Source: Wuchereria bancrofti (lineage: Eukaryota; Nematoda; Chromadorea; Rhabditida; Onchocercidae). Taken from it: a DNA stretch of 64,000 nucleotides. Positions 25,127-37,128 of this stretch are shown here, in pieces (positions within the stretch are counted from its first letter, which is position 1; each line of letters starts with the position of its first letter). The position numbers and the translations under genes were made by a program. Under the pieces are notes generated by a model that worked only from the letters and a program-made list of their open reading frames with translations, was not told where the DNA came from and made no database searches. The stretch covers positions 8,593,099 to 8,657,098 of the forward strand of contig SSBO01000012.1 of NCBI GenBank assembly GCA_005281725.1, given 5' to 3'.

Positions 25127-28100
25127 TTCTTATTATTGAGAAAAATGATAACGTGTGATTTTCATTTCTTTACGAACTTTTACTTCACTTCCAAATTAAC
25201 ACTTTAATAGTTCTAGCAACTTGAAATAGAGTTGTCGATTAAAGCTTTTATCTAAACTGATAACTAATTAGCATAATGAAAAGATGCCATCAGATGTAAA
25301 ACTTAGAGTGGAAAAAACGAAAAAGAAAATGCAAGAATATTTTTGAAATGGAAAGGACAAATGAAATGTTTGCATTTATTATCACATAGTTAATTGGTTG
25401 TTTCATTTTTTGCGGTATGATCTTTATCTGAGGAGATTTCTCAGAAATCAAGTGAAAATTATTGTTATGAACAAATATTAAATAATTCTTTTACAAAATT
25501 CAATTTTGATGCCTCAATGAATACGATTAATTGGTATTTTCATATATTCTGAATATGTTGCCTAGTTTATGCTATGTAAATGAACGATCAATTGTTTCAA
25601 TCGATTAGTAAGTACTTAGGTAGGTGTAATTTTAGAAAAGAATTAATTAGTTGCCAAAAATTATTACTGAGAACGGGAAAAAAAGGAAAAAATGAATATT
25701 AATGTTATATGCATTGCACTTATAAGCACAAAACATTTAATTATGCAAATCGAATTTACGGAAACATTAAAGTTCAGTGATGGAAAATTCTCATTTTGGG
25801 ATGAATTCTTGGATGGAAAATAAAATTTTTCTCAAGCAAAGAACAGACTGCTTAATTGTAAATTTCGAAGGGTTAATTTAAATTTTATTTTCAACTGATC
25901 TTTTTAAAGATATGATTCATAATTTTCTAGAATTTCATTCGGCATTTTTCACAAAAAATCCTCGATGAGCGGTATTTCATTTGGTAGATTGAAGTTCTCA
26001 TTTGGTGATTTTTAGGTGGATGGTTTCAATCTTTCTAGTTAGAATTAAATTTATGATAATTATTCAAGTTTGAACATTATATGATTTGAACTTTCACCTT
26101 TATGAACATCGTTTTTTTGCTAGTCAGTCGTATGGTAAATCTTCCACTAATTACTACTCAATGATTTGGTAAATTATGTTGCATATCTTTAATTAAGCCA
26201 TTTGGTGTCAAATTATCGATGTCACCTTAAGGAATACATTAGTCTATAAAATACGGCAAAAATTAAAATATATGAATTTAATATGAAAATAAAAACACTG
26301 TAACTTAGTACATTCTCAAGCAGTAGTACGACTTTTTCGGCGAATAACGATTAATTTCTGAATAAAATTTTAGTCTTCTAAATTGTGATTTCTAAGATTT
26401 GACTAAAAGAAAATTTCATTTCAATAGATCTGTAAAATTATCACTGTACTATCACTAAAATAAATATTCATATGCTTATAATAAACAGTTATTCATTTAA
26501 AGTTTACATTTTTAAAACTAGACACGAAAGAATTTTTCTTTTTAGCTTACATAGATAATGTAAATTCGAAATTTACTTGTTATTTAATTGGAATATTTTG
26601 AAATACATTAAACGAAATACCTTCCATTGAAAAGATTGTTTAGTCGTAGTAAAGTAAAAGAATGTTATTTTTCATTAATTTTTCAACCGTTTATGTGACA
26701 TAATTACTAAATGTTCACTACAACCAAATTCGCAATGAAAAAATTTTTATCGTTAAGAAAAGAATAGGATCAAATTTTCTTGAAAGAATATTTGAACTTA
26801 GGCGAAAAATATAAGACCTAGAAAGGATGTTTTCGGATTTTAATCGAAATTACTTTTTGTTGGTTTTTAATAAAAGCTAAATAAGATAAATGAATGTTTT
26901 CAATTATTATATTCCTATCTTTTTTGTTTTAACAAAAATCTTTCAAAAGTTTACGGTATTAAATGATTGTTGTTCAGCTTTCGAATGCATTCCATTCCAC
27001 TTTTTTTTCGTCCATTTTTTTTCTTTTTCACTTCTATTTCACCTTTTTTTTAAAGAAAAAATTTATTTCATTTTATTAGAAAATAATTGAACTCCATCGA
27101 ATTTTTCGTTTCAAATATTTACAACAAATATTATTTCACATAGTAAAAAGGAAAGAAAGGCAAAAGTTGAAAGAAGTAAAAGAAAAAACAGCTGAAAGAT
27201 TAGTCTTTTTGTTCAAGTTCAATTTTAAAATATAAACAAATGATTCATTCATTATTTTTTTTCCATGCTTACTACATATTCAATCATTTCTGTTCAATAC
27301 TGAAAAAGCTACTTTTTTTCACTTGATATAATTGATTGATTACTGTTATGAAATAAACAAAAACTTAATGCATAAACTTCCTCATCGTTTATCATTTTAA
27401 CTTGTTTATATATGACAGATATACATTCGATTAAACAAATTTTGTTAACACAAAACTTTATAACAAATTTCAATTTTTATAGTCGAGTTATTTATTACTT
27501 ACATGTAAGCATTCTATCATTTCCCCTTTGCTTTTCGATTTTAAAGATTTTTGTTGCGGTTTTTAGCATGAATGAATTTTAAAATACAATGTCAATTTCT
27601 GAAGAAATTTTGATAATCGTGCTAGTAAATTTGCACTTATCCCTAACACAATTTCTGTTTTCTTTTTTTTTGCTTATATTTTCGTTTTTCTCTTTCTTTA
27701 ATTTCTCATTCATACTCTATAAAATTGATCATCAATTGACTAATCAAAATCAATTACAGCTTATTCAATCATATTAATATGAATGAAAACTTTTTTGTAA
27801 ATAACTTATGTTGATAACTTACAAGCTATTGATATAGGTCAAATTTATAAGTAAGGCAAAGGAAGATAAAAGCTTCGAAAATTGATGCTAATGCTAAATT
27901 TCTTAAAATTTAATATCTCGATAAGAGACAAAAGTTGTTCAAATTATAATTTCAAATGAATCATTATGTCTTCTCAAATACAAACTTCCATCTGTCCAAA
28001 ACATTCATTCATTATTATTCAAATCACACACACACACACATAGACACACACACACACACACACAAATGACTTGTATTAAAGAAGGCGAGAAAATAGAAAA

Positions 28101-28660
28101 AGGACAGAGAGAATTATGGTTCAACAATTACCAAATATCTCTTGGCTCCTATGATAATTCGCTAACTTAAATTATTCAGTGCATAAACCAGTAATTAAAT
28201 TTGGCCAACAGAGATTTATATTTTTTTGTGTTTTTGAAAGTTTGCATTTATTTGCATTTTGTATGTTAATATGTATATATATTTTACACGTATAAATATG
28301 TTTTACGTACGTATATGTACATTTTTAATTTATTGTTTTTGTTTTTTTTTTTTTCGGATATTTGAAAGTATTAGCTTTTTTTCATTAGTTTTTTAAGGTA
28401 TTAGTTTCAATAAATACATTAAATTTAAGTGAAAGTTTAGGAATTTTTGATTAATGATTCTAAATAACAATATATGAAGTTAAGTAATAAATTAACTTCA
28501 TAAAACTTCTAGTTGCTAATGTTTTAATTAGTAGTACTCGTAATTAATTAACAGTGTGATAATAGAATGGATAAAAATGACGATAATTGGTGATAACAAT
28601 AATCATTTCAAATGCTATCTATGCAAGGGATTCGTTTAATCACAACAATCAATCAATTTT
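25127..28660. other. Intergenic, no gene recognised
   Basis: Sequence between the GABA transporter and the DM-domain gene. An AATAAA near 25820 is about 700 bp past the transporter stop. Frames at 26890-27090 and 27589-27777 are F/L/S-rich, T-driven and unsupported. A CA microsatellite lies at about 28025-28064. Confidence 0.5.
28025..28064. repeat. (CA)n microsatellite
   Basis: Two CA runs interrupted once by TAGA. Confidence 0.85.
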
Positions 28661-28669
28661 CAGGTGATC

Positions 28670-30760
28670 ATGCCATCAAGGACATTGTTTTGCCGGAAAT
28701 GTGAAGGTCACGGACGACAAATTGTGTTGAAAGGTCACGCTGGTTATTGTCCATATAACAACTGTCACTGCAAAACTGTAATTGTTATATCTACATTTGT
28801 AATAATCTAGCCATTCAATTTGAAATTTTAAATTCTTCCAGATTTTTTTACAGTAATTCGCTCCTATGTATGTGAATTAAGATGCATTCAAATAAATTTT
28901 TATGAATTAAACAAAAAATTTTCTTATGTCAAATAGAAATATGTAATGAAAATATTTAACACATATATATTTTTTAAAGCAAGAGTATCATACATGCGAA
29001 TCTTTCCGATGAAAAAAATTCTAATTTCGAATATTTTCTCTAAACATTAATTAAAAAAATTAATCACAAAAGATAAGCGTAGTAGTAAAGTAAATTTGGT
29101 TAAGATATCATTAAATTTTTCTGGCCTGATAACTGTTAAGCTTCTTTTTTTCCTTTTGGGATGATCAAATAGAAATATAGTAGATCTAAAATTGTTTAAA
29201 TTTTTTTCAGTGTGTAAATGTGATGTCTATGCGTGCAAGCGCAATTATACGACGATATCGATCACGCAGCAGTAATCGTAGTTTAGTGTTGAAACCAGTG
29301 CAATTCCAAAATGGCAATATCAGGCTACATGTTTTCCTGAAATTTATTGATGGTAAAGTTATTATTTAATAACCACTAAGATTTTTAGTAAAATCTCTAA
29401 TTATTGAATCATTTTTTACATAAAATATTGCAAGCAAGAATACATAATTGATGTTAAAAAAAACCCCGTTGGACAAATTTTTCAATGAATATTTGGTAAT
29501 AAATCATTTTTCAATGAATATTTAGTAAAAAATCACTTGGTAATAAAATTATGATGTTCGTATGATAAATATTTAGCATGAAGTGAAATGAACACATTCA
29601 CTAAATTCAAATTTATTTAATTTAAAAATTTCCAATCATTATTTTAGATCGCGAATGTGTTTCAATTCCAACTGATTACATTAACAATAATTTAGCAAAT
29701 AATCCATCGCATTTATATAATATTAATTCTGCCATATATTCGCAAACAAATTCATCAACTATTCTTTTTCCTCATAAATTGGTACAATTGTTATCGTTGC
29801 ATTTTAATCACTTATTAATTATTAAAGTAATAATTTCAGTATTGAAGATAATAAGAAAAAAATACAAGTGATTTTTTTAACGTGATAATTATATCTAAAC
29901 GAAATTTCAGCTCAATAATTATGTGCCAATTTGTCTTAGAAATTTATAACATTATAAAGGAATTACACGAATTCAGTCAACCATCAGCTGGACAAAATGC
30001 TATTTACCGTTTTGATGAAACTGTATTGAATCCAGAAATGGCATTTATGATTCAGGAATATGGCTGTTCGCAAACTACTATTTCAAATATATGCAATGCA
30101 TCAATCCCTATTTATCAACAACATGAAGTATCTGATGGTCCAATAGATAATTCGGTTGACCTGACTTCCGGGAAGCATTCAAAAAGCAAGCTACAAAATT
30201 ATATTAGCGAACAATTCAATAGTAATTGGCAAATTCAGGGAAGGAATTCCGATTTGTTTTTAAATCAATTTGAAAATCGTTGCATGTCAGAATTTGTTGC
30301 AATGCTTCTAAATCAATGTACTAATTCTTTAAATCAATACTAAATATTTGCGCAAATAGCCCAGTCCATATATAAGTATACTTTATGGCCTAGCTATCTG
30401 CATTGTAACAATCACTACTCTAAAATGATAACAAATCGTTTTGGTCAACTTTTTGACCACTATCTTTCATCTTGTCTTGCTTTTCCATCTATTGCACATT
30501 TCTTGAATCCTGAAGGAGCAGTAACTTATGCATCGCAACAAAATAAGCTGCACGACAAGAAGATTGTTGACAAATCAGCTAAAGTAGCTGATAAGTGCAA
30601 AAAGACTTTCAAATTTAAACAAATATGCAGAGAGAAGAAATTTAGAAAATACAAAATGGATATTAAAAAACTGATAAATCATGATGCCACTGCTGGATTT
30701 AATCTGGATAGCATCGATCGCAACGGTATATTTCCTGATTCTTCATTTTTTTCCGAATGA
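28670..30760 (+). CDS. DM-domain (doublesex/mab-3) transcription factor
   Basis: Zinc-binding DNA-binding protein of the DMRT family, nuclear, typically involved in sex-specific or neuronal development. Clear exons: 28670-28777, 29211-29352, 29648-29781. All eight zinc ligands of the DM module are present: C8, C11, H14, H23, C27, C32, C34, C37, with the motif [18 protein letters not shown] split by an intron, followed by the basic tail [11 protein letters not shown]. The ATG is 7 nt after a TTTTCAG acceptor at 28663, so the transcript is trans-spliced or has an upstream exon. The C-terminal part is less certain. A coding-like frame runs from the acceptor at 29910 to TAA at 30341-30343 and, in the same frame, on to TGA at 30758-30760; the phase from the exon ending at 29781 fits only with a different donor (for example at 29794). 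The in-frame TAA could be removed by a 42-nt intron 30318-30359. I do not assign a particular dmd gene. Confidence 0.8.
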
Positions 30761-33700
30761 AATTCTAGCATATATTCAGCAGTCAAATTTTAAAAGCTAT
30801 TTAAAATTAATTTAACTCCTCTAATATGTTAACTCCTCTAATTTAAATTGAATACTAAGTTATATTTATATATATGAATCTTACAAGTGAATAAGACAAA
30901 AGAATTATTATCATATCAGATTGGAAACAATGAATCATTTATGGAAATGAGGTCACGAACTTTGCAATCGACTGCAGAAGGTATGCTCCGATTATAAAGC
31001 TCTCCCCACTGGCTTCTTTGCTGATATTTGTTCACTTGAAGATCGTTTGTTCAGTGATATCAGTAAAATATGATTAGTAGTACCAAACATTCAGTTCATC
31101 GAGACAGTATTGGAGTGGATTAACTGACCCATAAGTTTAACGTAAGCAAAAAAGTAAAGTACAGTAAAAAAATGTTTTAAATGTTGGTTCTGAAATGCTT
31201 TCTCAGTTTGCCTGATAAAAAATTAAAATAGTCATATTTGCAGAGATGGAATGACAAACAACTTTCGGTGATATTAAATAATGCTTCCGAACTTGTTTCT
31301 TTTTTTCTAACTTTCGATGATTTTAAGATTTACTTCTATTAATGAATTTAAAAGTCTATAAAACAATTTATAGAGTTTTATAAAAGTAAAGAGAATTGCG
31401 CTAATTAATAATGCTAAAAAGAATTGCTAATTTTTGAAAAGGCGAAAAAAAAGTTCAAAGAAAAATAGTAAATAATCTCATAAATTATTGCATAAATAAA
31501 TCTAAATTATAACAAAATAATTAATGTTATTAACATATTTTTCACCTTCACTTTTTAAACTATTATTGCAATAAAATCGAATGATCGAAATACATTTTGT
31601 TTGTTGTTAATTACTTTTCATTAACCAATTTGAATGCATTCATTTCTCTTAATTCGAAAATAACAAACACATTTTGTATATCACATTTAATGAAAATACA
31701 TTTTATTACATAAAATTAAATGCAATTGCATTTGATGCATTTGTAATTAAATACTCATTCAATAATTCGTTTTCTTTTTCTGAAAAAAATTGTGGTGGTG
31801 ACAATTACAATGACAGTTGTTTATCATTGATTATTTCGGTATGATTGATCAAAGTGCAACAAACTGACTTTACGATTTTCTTCTTTTTTTTTTTGGAGAA
31901 CTTAAGAATTTTTTCAAAAAGATTTCTTTATAATGTTTTGTTTCATTTTTCTCAAAAAAAAAAAAATCAAAATTTCTTCTTAACTTCCTCAATTTTTAAA
32001 GAAGAATTTGAAATGAAATTTCAATTTTAACTAAAATAACATAATAACAAATCGTACTACTTTAATTTTACTGAATTGAAATTTGATCAATAAACATCAA
32101 AGAAGTGGGAAGGAAAAAAATGAGGAAGAATAATTTTTCTCCAATGATATTTGCAATTAATAAAATGAGTTATTTCAAATTTTATAAATTTTGTTCATAT
32201 TTATTCTATTTGTTCACGTAACTCATGTGAAAGTATTTATATGGAATAGTTTTTAGGAGAATTAGAGATTAATAAAATTTTGAAAATATTATGATTAGGA
32301 AATGAACGAAAGCATTTGTTATACAATAAAAGGAAACATTTTTTTAGAATGACAGAAAAGATTAACGATTTAATTTTGCAGGAACTAAGTATCATGAGTT
32401 AATACAAATATGACAATTGGGTATTTAAATTTGTAAAATTTAGATCATAATGAAAAAAAAAATGGTAGAAGAACGCAAATTAATGATAATTTTAATAAAC
32501 AACTCAAAATAAACAATACAGTTTTTCTTATTCTGCTATACACCCACAAAAATTGCTTTATTTTTTGATTAGAAAATTTGTAAATTTGATTGTTTTTTAT
32601 AACAATTAGCAAATTCCTTCAATTTTTCATTTAACAATCATATGTTTATGATATTTGATGTAATAACCAGTAGAAAATTAGGAGTGTTTAGACTAAGAAG
32701 AAATTCCGGGAAATGAATTTGATTAATTACTTAACACTAACATTTGCAGTCTAAGATTTTTCAGCATATTATAGTTTTTTATTACAATAATTTATGCTAA
32801 TTTTTTTTTCACTACACGTAAATAATAATGGGTAAACAACAGTTGTTAAATATTTTAATAAAGTTGTTAAGTCAAATTACATGTCGTTTAAGCTTATCGA
32901 TGAATTGACAAACTAATTTTTCGTTAAGGAACTAGCAGAAGTATTTCGTTTAAGTTTCCGGAAATTTATACCGTTACCGCAAATTTATATAGTTGACTAT
33001 TAATTGATAACTATTGCAGTTTCCTGTAATGATGATACACTGATTATACTTATTGAAAGCTATCTGAAGTAATAACATTTGCATATTTTGAGTCCTTCTA
33101 TAATAATTAGAGTTCTTGATCTCTTCAAAAAAGTCAATAACTGATCCGATATATTAGGAATGTTTACTGCAATTTTTTAATGATATTATCCGAAATAACT
33201 TCCTTTCAAACTAATTTATGTAATCTTAATAAGATTATCACAATTTTTTTTATGCTTGTTTTTTCTCTAAACTCAATAAATTTTTGTTGTATTTATTAAA
33301 ATTAGATAATTTTGCTAATTGATGATTATTTGCAAAATATATTTCAGTAATACTATTACTCATTGAAGAATTAATTTCATTACTATCCTAGCATTTGCTA
33401 TCTTTCTGATCAATGATGTGGTAAATTTCTGCTTAAGAATGACGTCCGCAAAAGGTTATTATTAAGTTTTTTCGCGAATGAAATTTTTTCTGAAAACAAA
33501 AGACTAATTTTTATCTTCTTTTGTATTTTGTATAATCTTTGGCAATGGTATTGTAACTGATACTGTTCTTGATTTGTTGTTGAAATTTATGTTAACTTGG
33601 GTAATAACTTAGGTAATGATAACTTGGGTAATGCTATAGTAATTGATACTGGAAATGTTTAGCGGTAGTTTTAACTGTAAATATGGTAGCGTGCTGGTGT

Positions 33701-34222
33701 TAAGATGACGTTGGCATGATGCTGCATTTATATTCTCACTTACGGTCATTTATAAACTTAATTCGGACTGATCCGGCTAGGTTCATCTTCAGTAAATGAG
33801 AAATTCCCTTTTTTTTTGGTTTTTTTCCAACAATTTTTTTTTTTTTTTTGTTTATCTAGATAGTTTTGGAAATAACAAACTTCAATTGAGATGAATAATG
33901 CAAACGCAATAAATTGATGGATCGACAACTCATAGAAATCAATTAATGAGCTCAACTTGCTATAACTAATGCTTGTTATTTTAATTTATTGTCGTATTTA
34001 ATTAGCGATGTTTTCTTCTTTTTCTCATATTGCCGTATCATTCCATTTGTTCATTTGCTGATTCCTCATTCATTTTAACAATCTTTTCACCGTTTTCATC
34101 AGAAACAGAAACACTGGATATATAATTTTGATCATACAAGATTTCTAACAAAAATTTCAAAACAAAATTTCAAAATCTTTCTTTCCTTTAAAAAATGAAT
34201 ATGAATGAATAGATGATACAAA

Positions 34223-34461
34223 AACAAATGAATAGATGATATTTCAGAAGAGGATCAAATCTAAGATATATTTTTAAAAAAATCTTACATTCAATATTGC
34301 CATAGGTTATTATCTGACTGAATTTCTCAAGTAATTAATTAATGGAATAGAAACTTTTCAATGAATGATTTTGTAAGAGAGGTATGAGAATAGCTTCACA
34401 AAATTATTTTTGAAATGCAAATGATATCTTAGATTTGATCCTCTTCACCTATTCATTTGTT
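34223..34461. mobile_element. Foldback (MITE-like) inverted-repeat element
   Basis: The left arm 34223-34269 and right arm 34424-34461 are near-perfect reverse complements sharing GAAGAGGATCAAATCTAAGA and AACAAATGAATAG. The left arm carries an extra block with TATTTCA, and the reverse complement of GATATTTCA follows the right arm. The spacer is about 155 bp with no open frame. Size and structure resemble a small non-autonomous inverted-repeat element. No target-site duplication is obvious, so transposon origin is inference. Confidence 0.55.
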
Positions 34462-35348
34462 TGAAATATCAAACTATCAAATCTGTTGACCATCGAAAAT
34501 ATAGGCTGTGAAGGCATTCAGAAGATTTCGAGATTGAAAAACTGAAATAAGGTGGAAATTAAAATAAGGTGGAAATTCAGTAAAGAAAAATTTCCTCTAT
34601 ATTGAATCGATTGAAACAGTAAGGAGTTAAAAAGGCAGTTTGTTGATTTAGTGGAACGATTTTTTCTTTCTTTGATTTTGACAAAGGGACAAAGGTATTT
34701 ATAGCAATATATGACCTTTATTGAACCTAACTTATGATATCAACTTTGAAATTCATCATTAATAAGGCTGATATTGATGTTTCATCTTTTTAGTTTTAAT
34801 AAAATTCAGAAAACTTATTGTACCAAGTGGTCATATGAGAATAGGTAGGAACATATGATAGCCATACATTCAGTTAAATAATGAAGAATATTAGTATGTA
34901 AAAATTGAGAAGATACAATACTCAACTATGTTTGATGGTTGGTAGCAAAAAAATGGAAAGAAAAAAATAAAAATAGGACGATCATTGCTGGAAATCGAAC
35001 AGATATCACTGCTAATTAATAATATGAAATCCGTCAATTTATTATCGATATTATAAATGACTTCGAGGAGAAAATATAGATTCCAGTGAAAGAATTGAAG
35101 TTTGATTACCAATTTAATTTAAAGATGTTTATCATTTGCTAGACAGCTTATTAATTATTATGAATAGGCCCATCTATCCATTCGGTTAACACCTTTATCC
35201 AATATGATATGTATATAAATTAATTACACATTAAAATGCAATAATCGATTTCATATATGTTTAAAATAGTTGAAAAGTTTAAAAGTTTATGAAATATCAG
35301 TGGAAATAAATTGTGATTATTTCGAAATTTATTCATTTACTTATCTAT

Positions 35349-35414
35349 AAGAGGGAAAGGTAAAGAGAGAGGAGGAGTGTGTGAGAGTGAGGAAGAGGAA
35401 ATAGGAAGAGGAGT
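35349..35414. repeat. Polypurine tract
   Basis: About 65 bases of almost pure G/A on the + strand, with GAGAGAGGAGGAG and GGAAGAGG words; low-complexity sequence. Confidence 0.7.
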
Positions 35415-36059
35415 AACAATTGAAATTTACTTTACTAATTTCATAATTTTATAACGGAACGGTTTAACAGCTTTTTTTACCATTATTTCATTTATTTCTT
35501 TTATAATAGTTGCTTGCAATCACTTCAGGTTATTATATTATTAAAAGGAATTAAATTCTGTTCACATCATTTTAATTGTTAACTTATTTGTTTGCAGATT
35601 AAGCATCACAACTTTCATAAATTTTCCTTTCAGTGATAAAAAAAAAATTTTTTTTTCGTTGATCAACTACAGAACACAATATGTGTAACGATATATTATC
35701 ATCCAGATCAAGAGAATTATCCTCCGTTCATTCAGTATTCCGCTTTTTGTTGATTTCAAGATGAATTATAAGCCAAGCATTGATTGATTTCTTAAAAAAT
35801 TGTAATTTATTCTTCCGTTAGTATAGCTATCAGTTATAATATCACTAAATTTTGCGAAATATTTTAAATTCTAACTTAATTAAACAGTTGCTCTTTTCTG
35901 TTTTGTTTCAAATTTTAACTATTTCTGATTTTTTTGCTTGGTGGCATTTCTTTTTCTTCACAGATTAAAATTGTTTCATTTCCGGAAATTTGTCCCTATT
36001 GTTCGAATTGATAATATTTTCATATGGCATAAAATAAGTTAAAATTTTTCGCTATTAAG

Positions 36060-36290
36060 AAAAGTTAATTTCATTGATTTGAAATGAAAATTTTCAATAG
36101 TTGATTAGTTAAATTCAATTGAGAATTTATAGCACAATTGTAATCCTTTATGTTTATAAATAAAATTTTCAATTCTTTGCCTAGTAAAAAAAATTAATTT
36201 CATTGATTTGAAATGAAAATTTTTAATAGTTGAATAGTTAAATTCGATTGAGGATTTGTAGCATAATTGTAATCCCCTATGTTTATATAT
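36060..36290. repeat. Diverged tandem duplication, period about 129 bp
   Basis: Two copies of about 100 bp share TTAATTTCATTGATTTGAAA (starting at 36065 and 36194) and diverge by scattered substitutions. The minus-strand frame across them translates both copies, giving a repeated peptide that is not evidence of a gene. Confidence 0.8.
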
Positions 36291-37092
36291 GTAAACAATT
36301 AGCACACATTTATATATATTATAAACTTACAGAAATAACCCGTGCATGTTATAAACAATTCTCCTTTGTGGGCATCTCTTTATAAGGTTATTATATCTCA
36401 GTTATTAACTTTTTAATATTAAAAAATTTATCCATTCAGTAATAATTGTAAAAGAAAAAAAAGGATAATGAATTGATTTGAAACAATTTATAGCCCTCAA
36501 AGGAAATTTGGTTAAAATGAAGCAACACAATTTATATCAAAGTGATTATATTATGCAGTATTTGTCGTTAGAAGTAATTCACCATCCCTTGACCAATGAC
36601 ATGTCATATAATGTCGTAATAATAGACGATATTTATCCGAAAATAACATATATATTGTTATGTTGCATGATGCATTTACCATTACCTAAAATAATTATTA
36701 ATCTAAAAAAAACTTTTTAATAGTATGAAAATTTTTCATCTTTACAAAAAATATGTAAGCAGCACTAAAAGATGGGTATGCATATGAAATGAAAACTTGA
36801 ACATTTCTATAAATAACAAGTGTAAAGAATTTTTTTTTTAAGACAAAAAAAAATTATTGATGATTGTGATATCTAAAATTTATGACAGAAAATCGCGTCT
36901 CATCTCTTTCTTTTTTTCATTTATTCTCATAAATATGCTTCAAAAAATGAAGATATTTATTAAGATTTTGAACTTCAAAAATAGTAGTTATGTTTATCTG
37001 AGTTTATACTTTGGTTAATTATAATTTCACTTTTATTTATTTTACTCATACTTTTCCTTTTTCTTTTTACTGACTATTATTATTGTTTTATC

Positions 37093-37093
<1 letters not shown>

Positions 37094-37121
<28 letters not shown>
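37094..37121. repeat. (TTA)n microsatellite
   Basis: About nine TTA units just downstream (minus strand) of the GPCR stop codon. Confidence 0.8.
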
Positions 37122-37123
<2 letters not shown>

Positions 37124-37128
37124 TAGTG

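Larger units (their letters stand above)
30765..37125. other. Long gene-poor AT-rich region
   Basis: Between the DM gene (+) and the 3' end of the GPCR (-). No family is recognised; frames at 31845-32030, 33758-33955, 34891-35112, 36105-36305 and 36478-36720 are low-complexity or lie on repeats. It contains imperfect AACTTGGGTAAT repeats near 33593-33640, a foldback element (34223-34461), a purine tract (35349-35414) and a tandem duplication (36060-36290). Confidence 0.5.

Noticed and set aside
28621..28663. Coding exon directly upstream of the DM domain
   Set aside because: The bases before the TTTTCAG acceptor look intronic; an upstream exon is possible but none can be shown.
36105..36305. 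66-codon minus-strand frame with a repeated peptide
   Set aside because: The repetition is explained by the tandem DNA duplication at 36060-36290; no gene features are present.
36478..36720. 80-codon frame on the + strand
   Set aside because: Composition is less biased than its neighbours, but there is no family match, no splice context and it ends in a poly-A-derived stretch.
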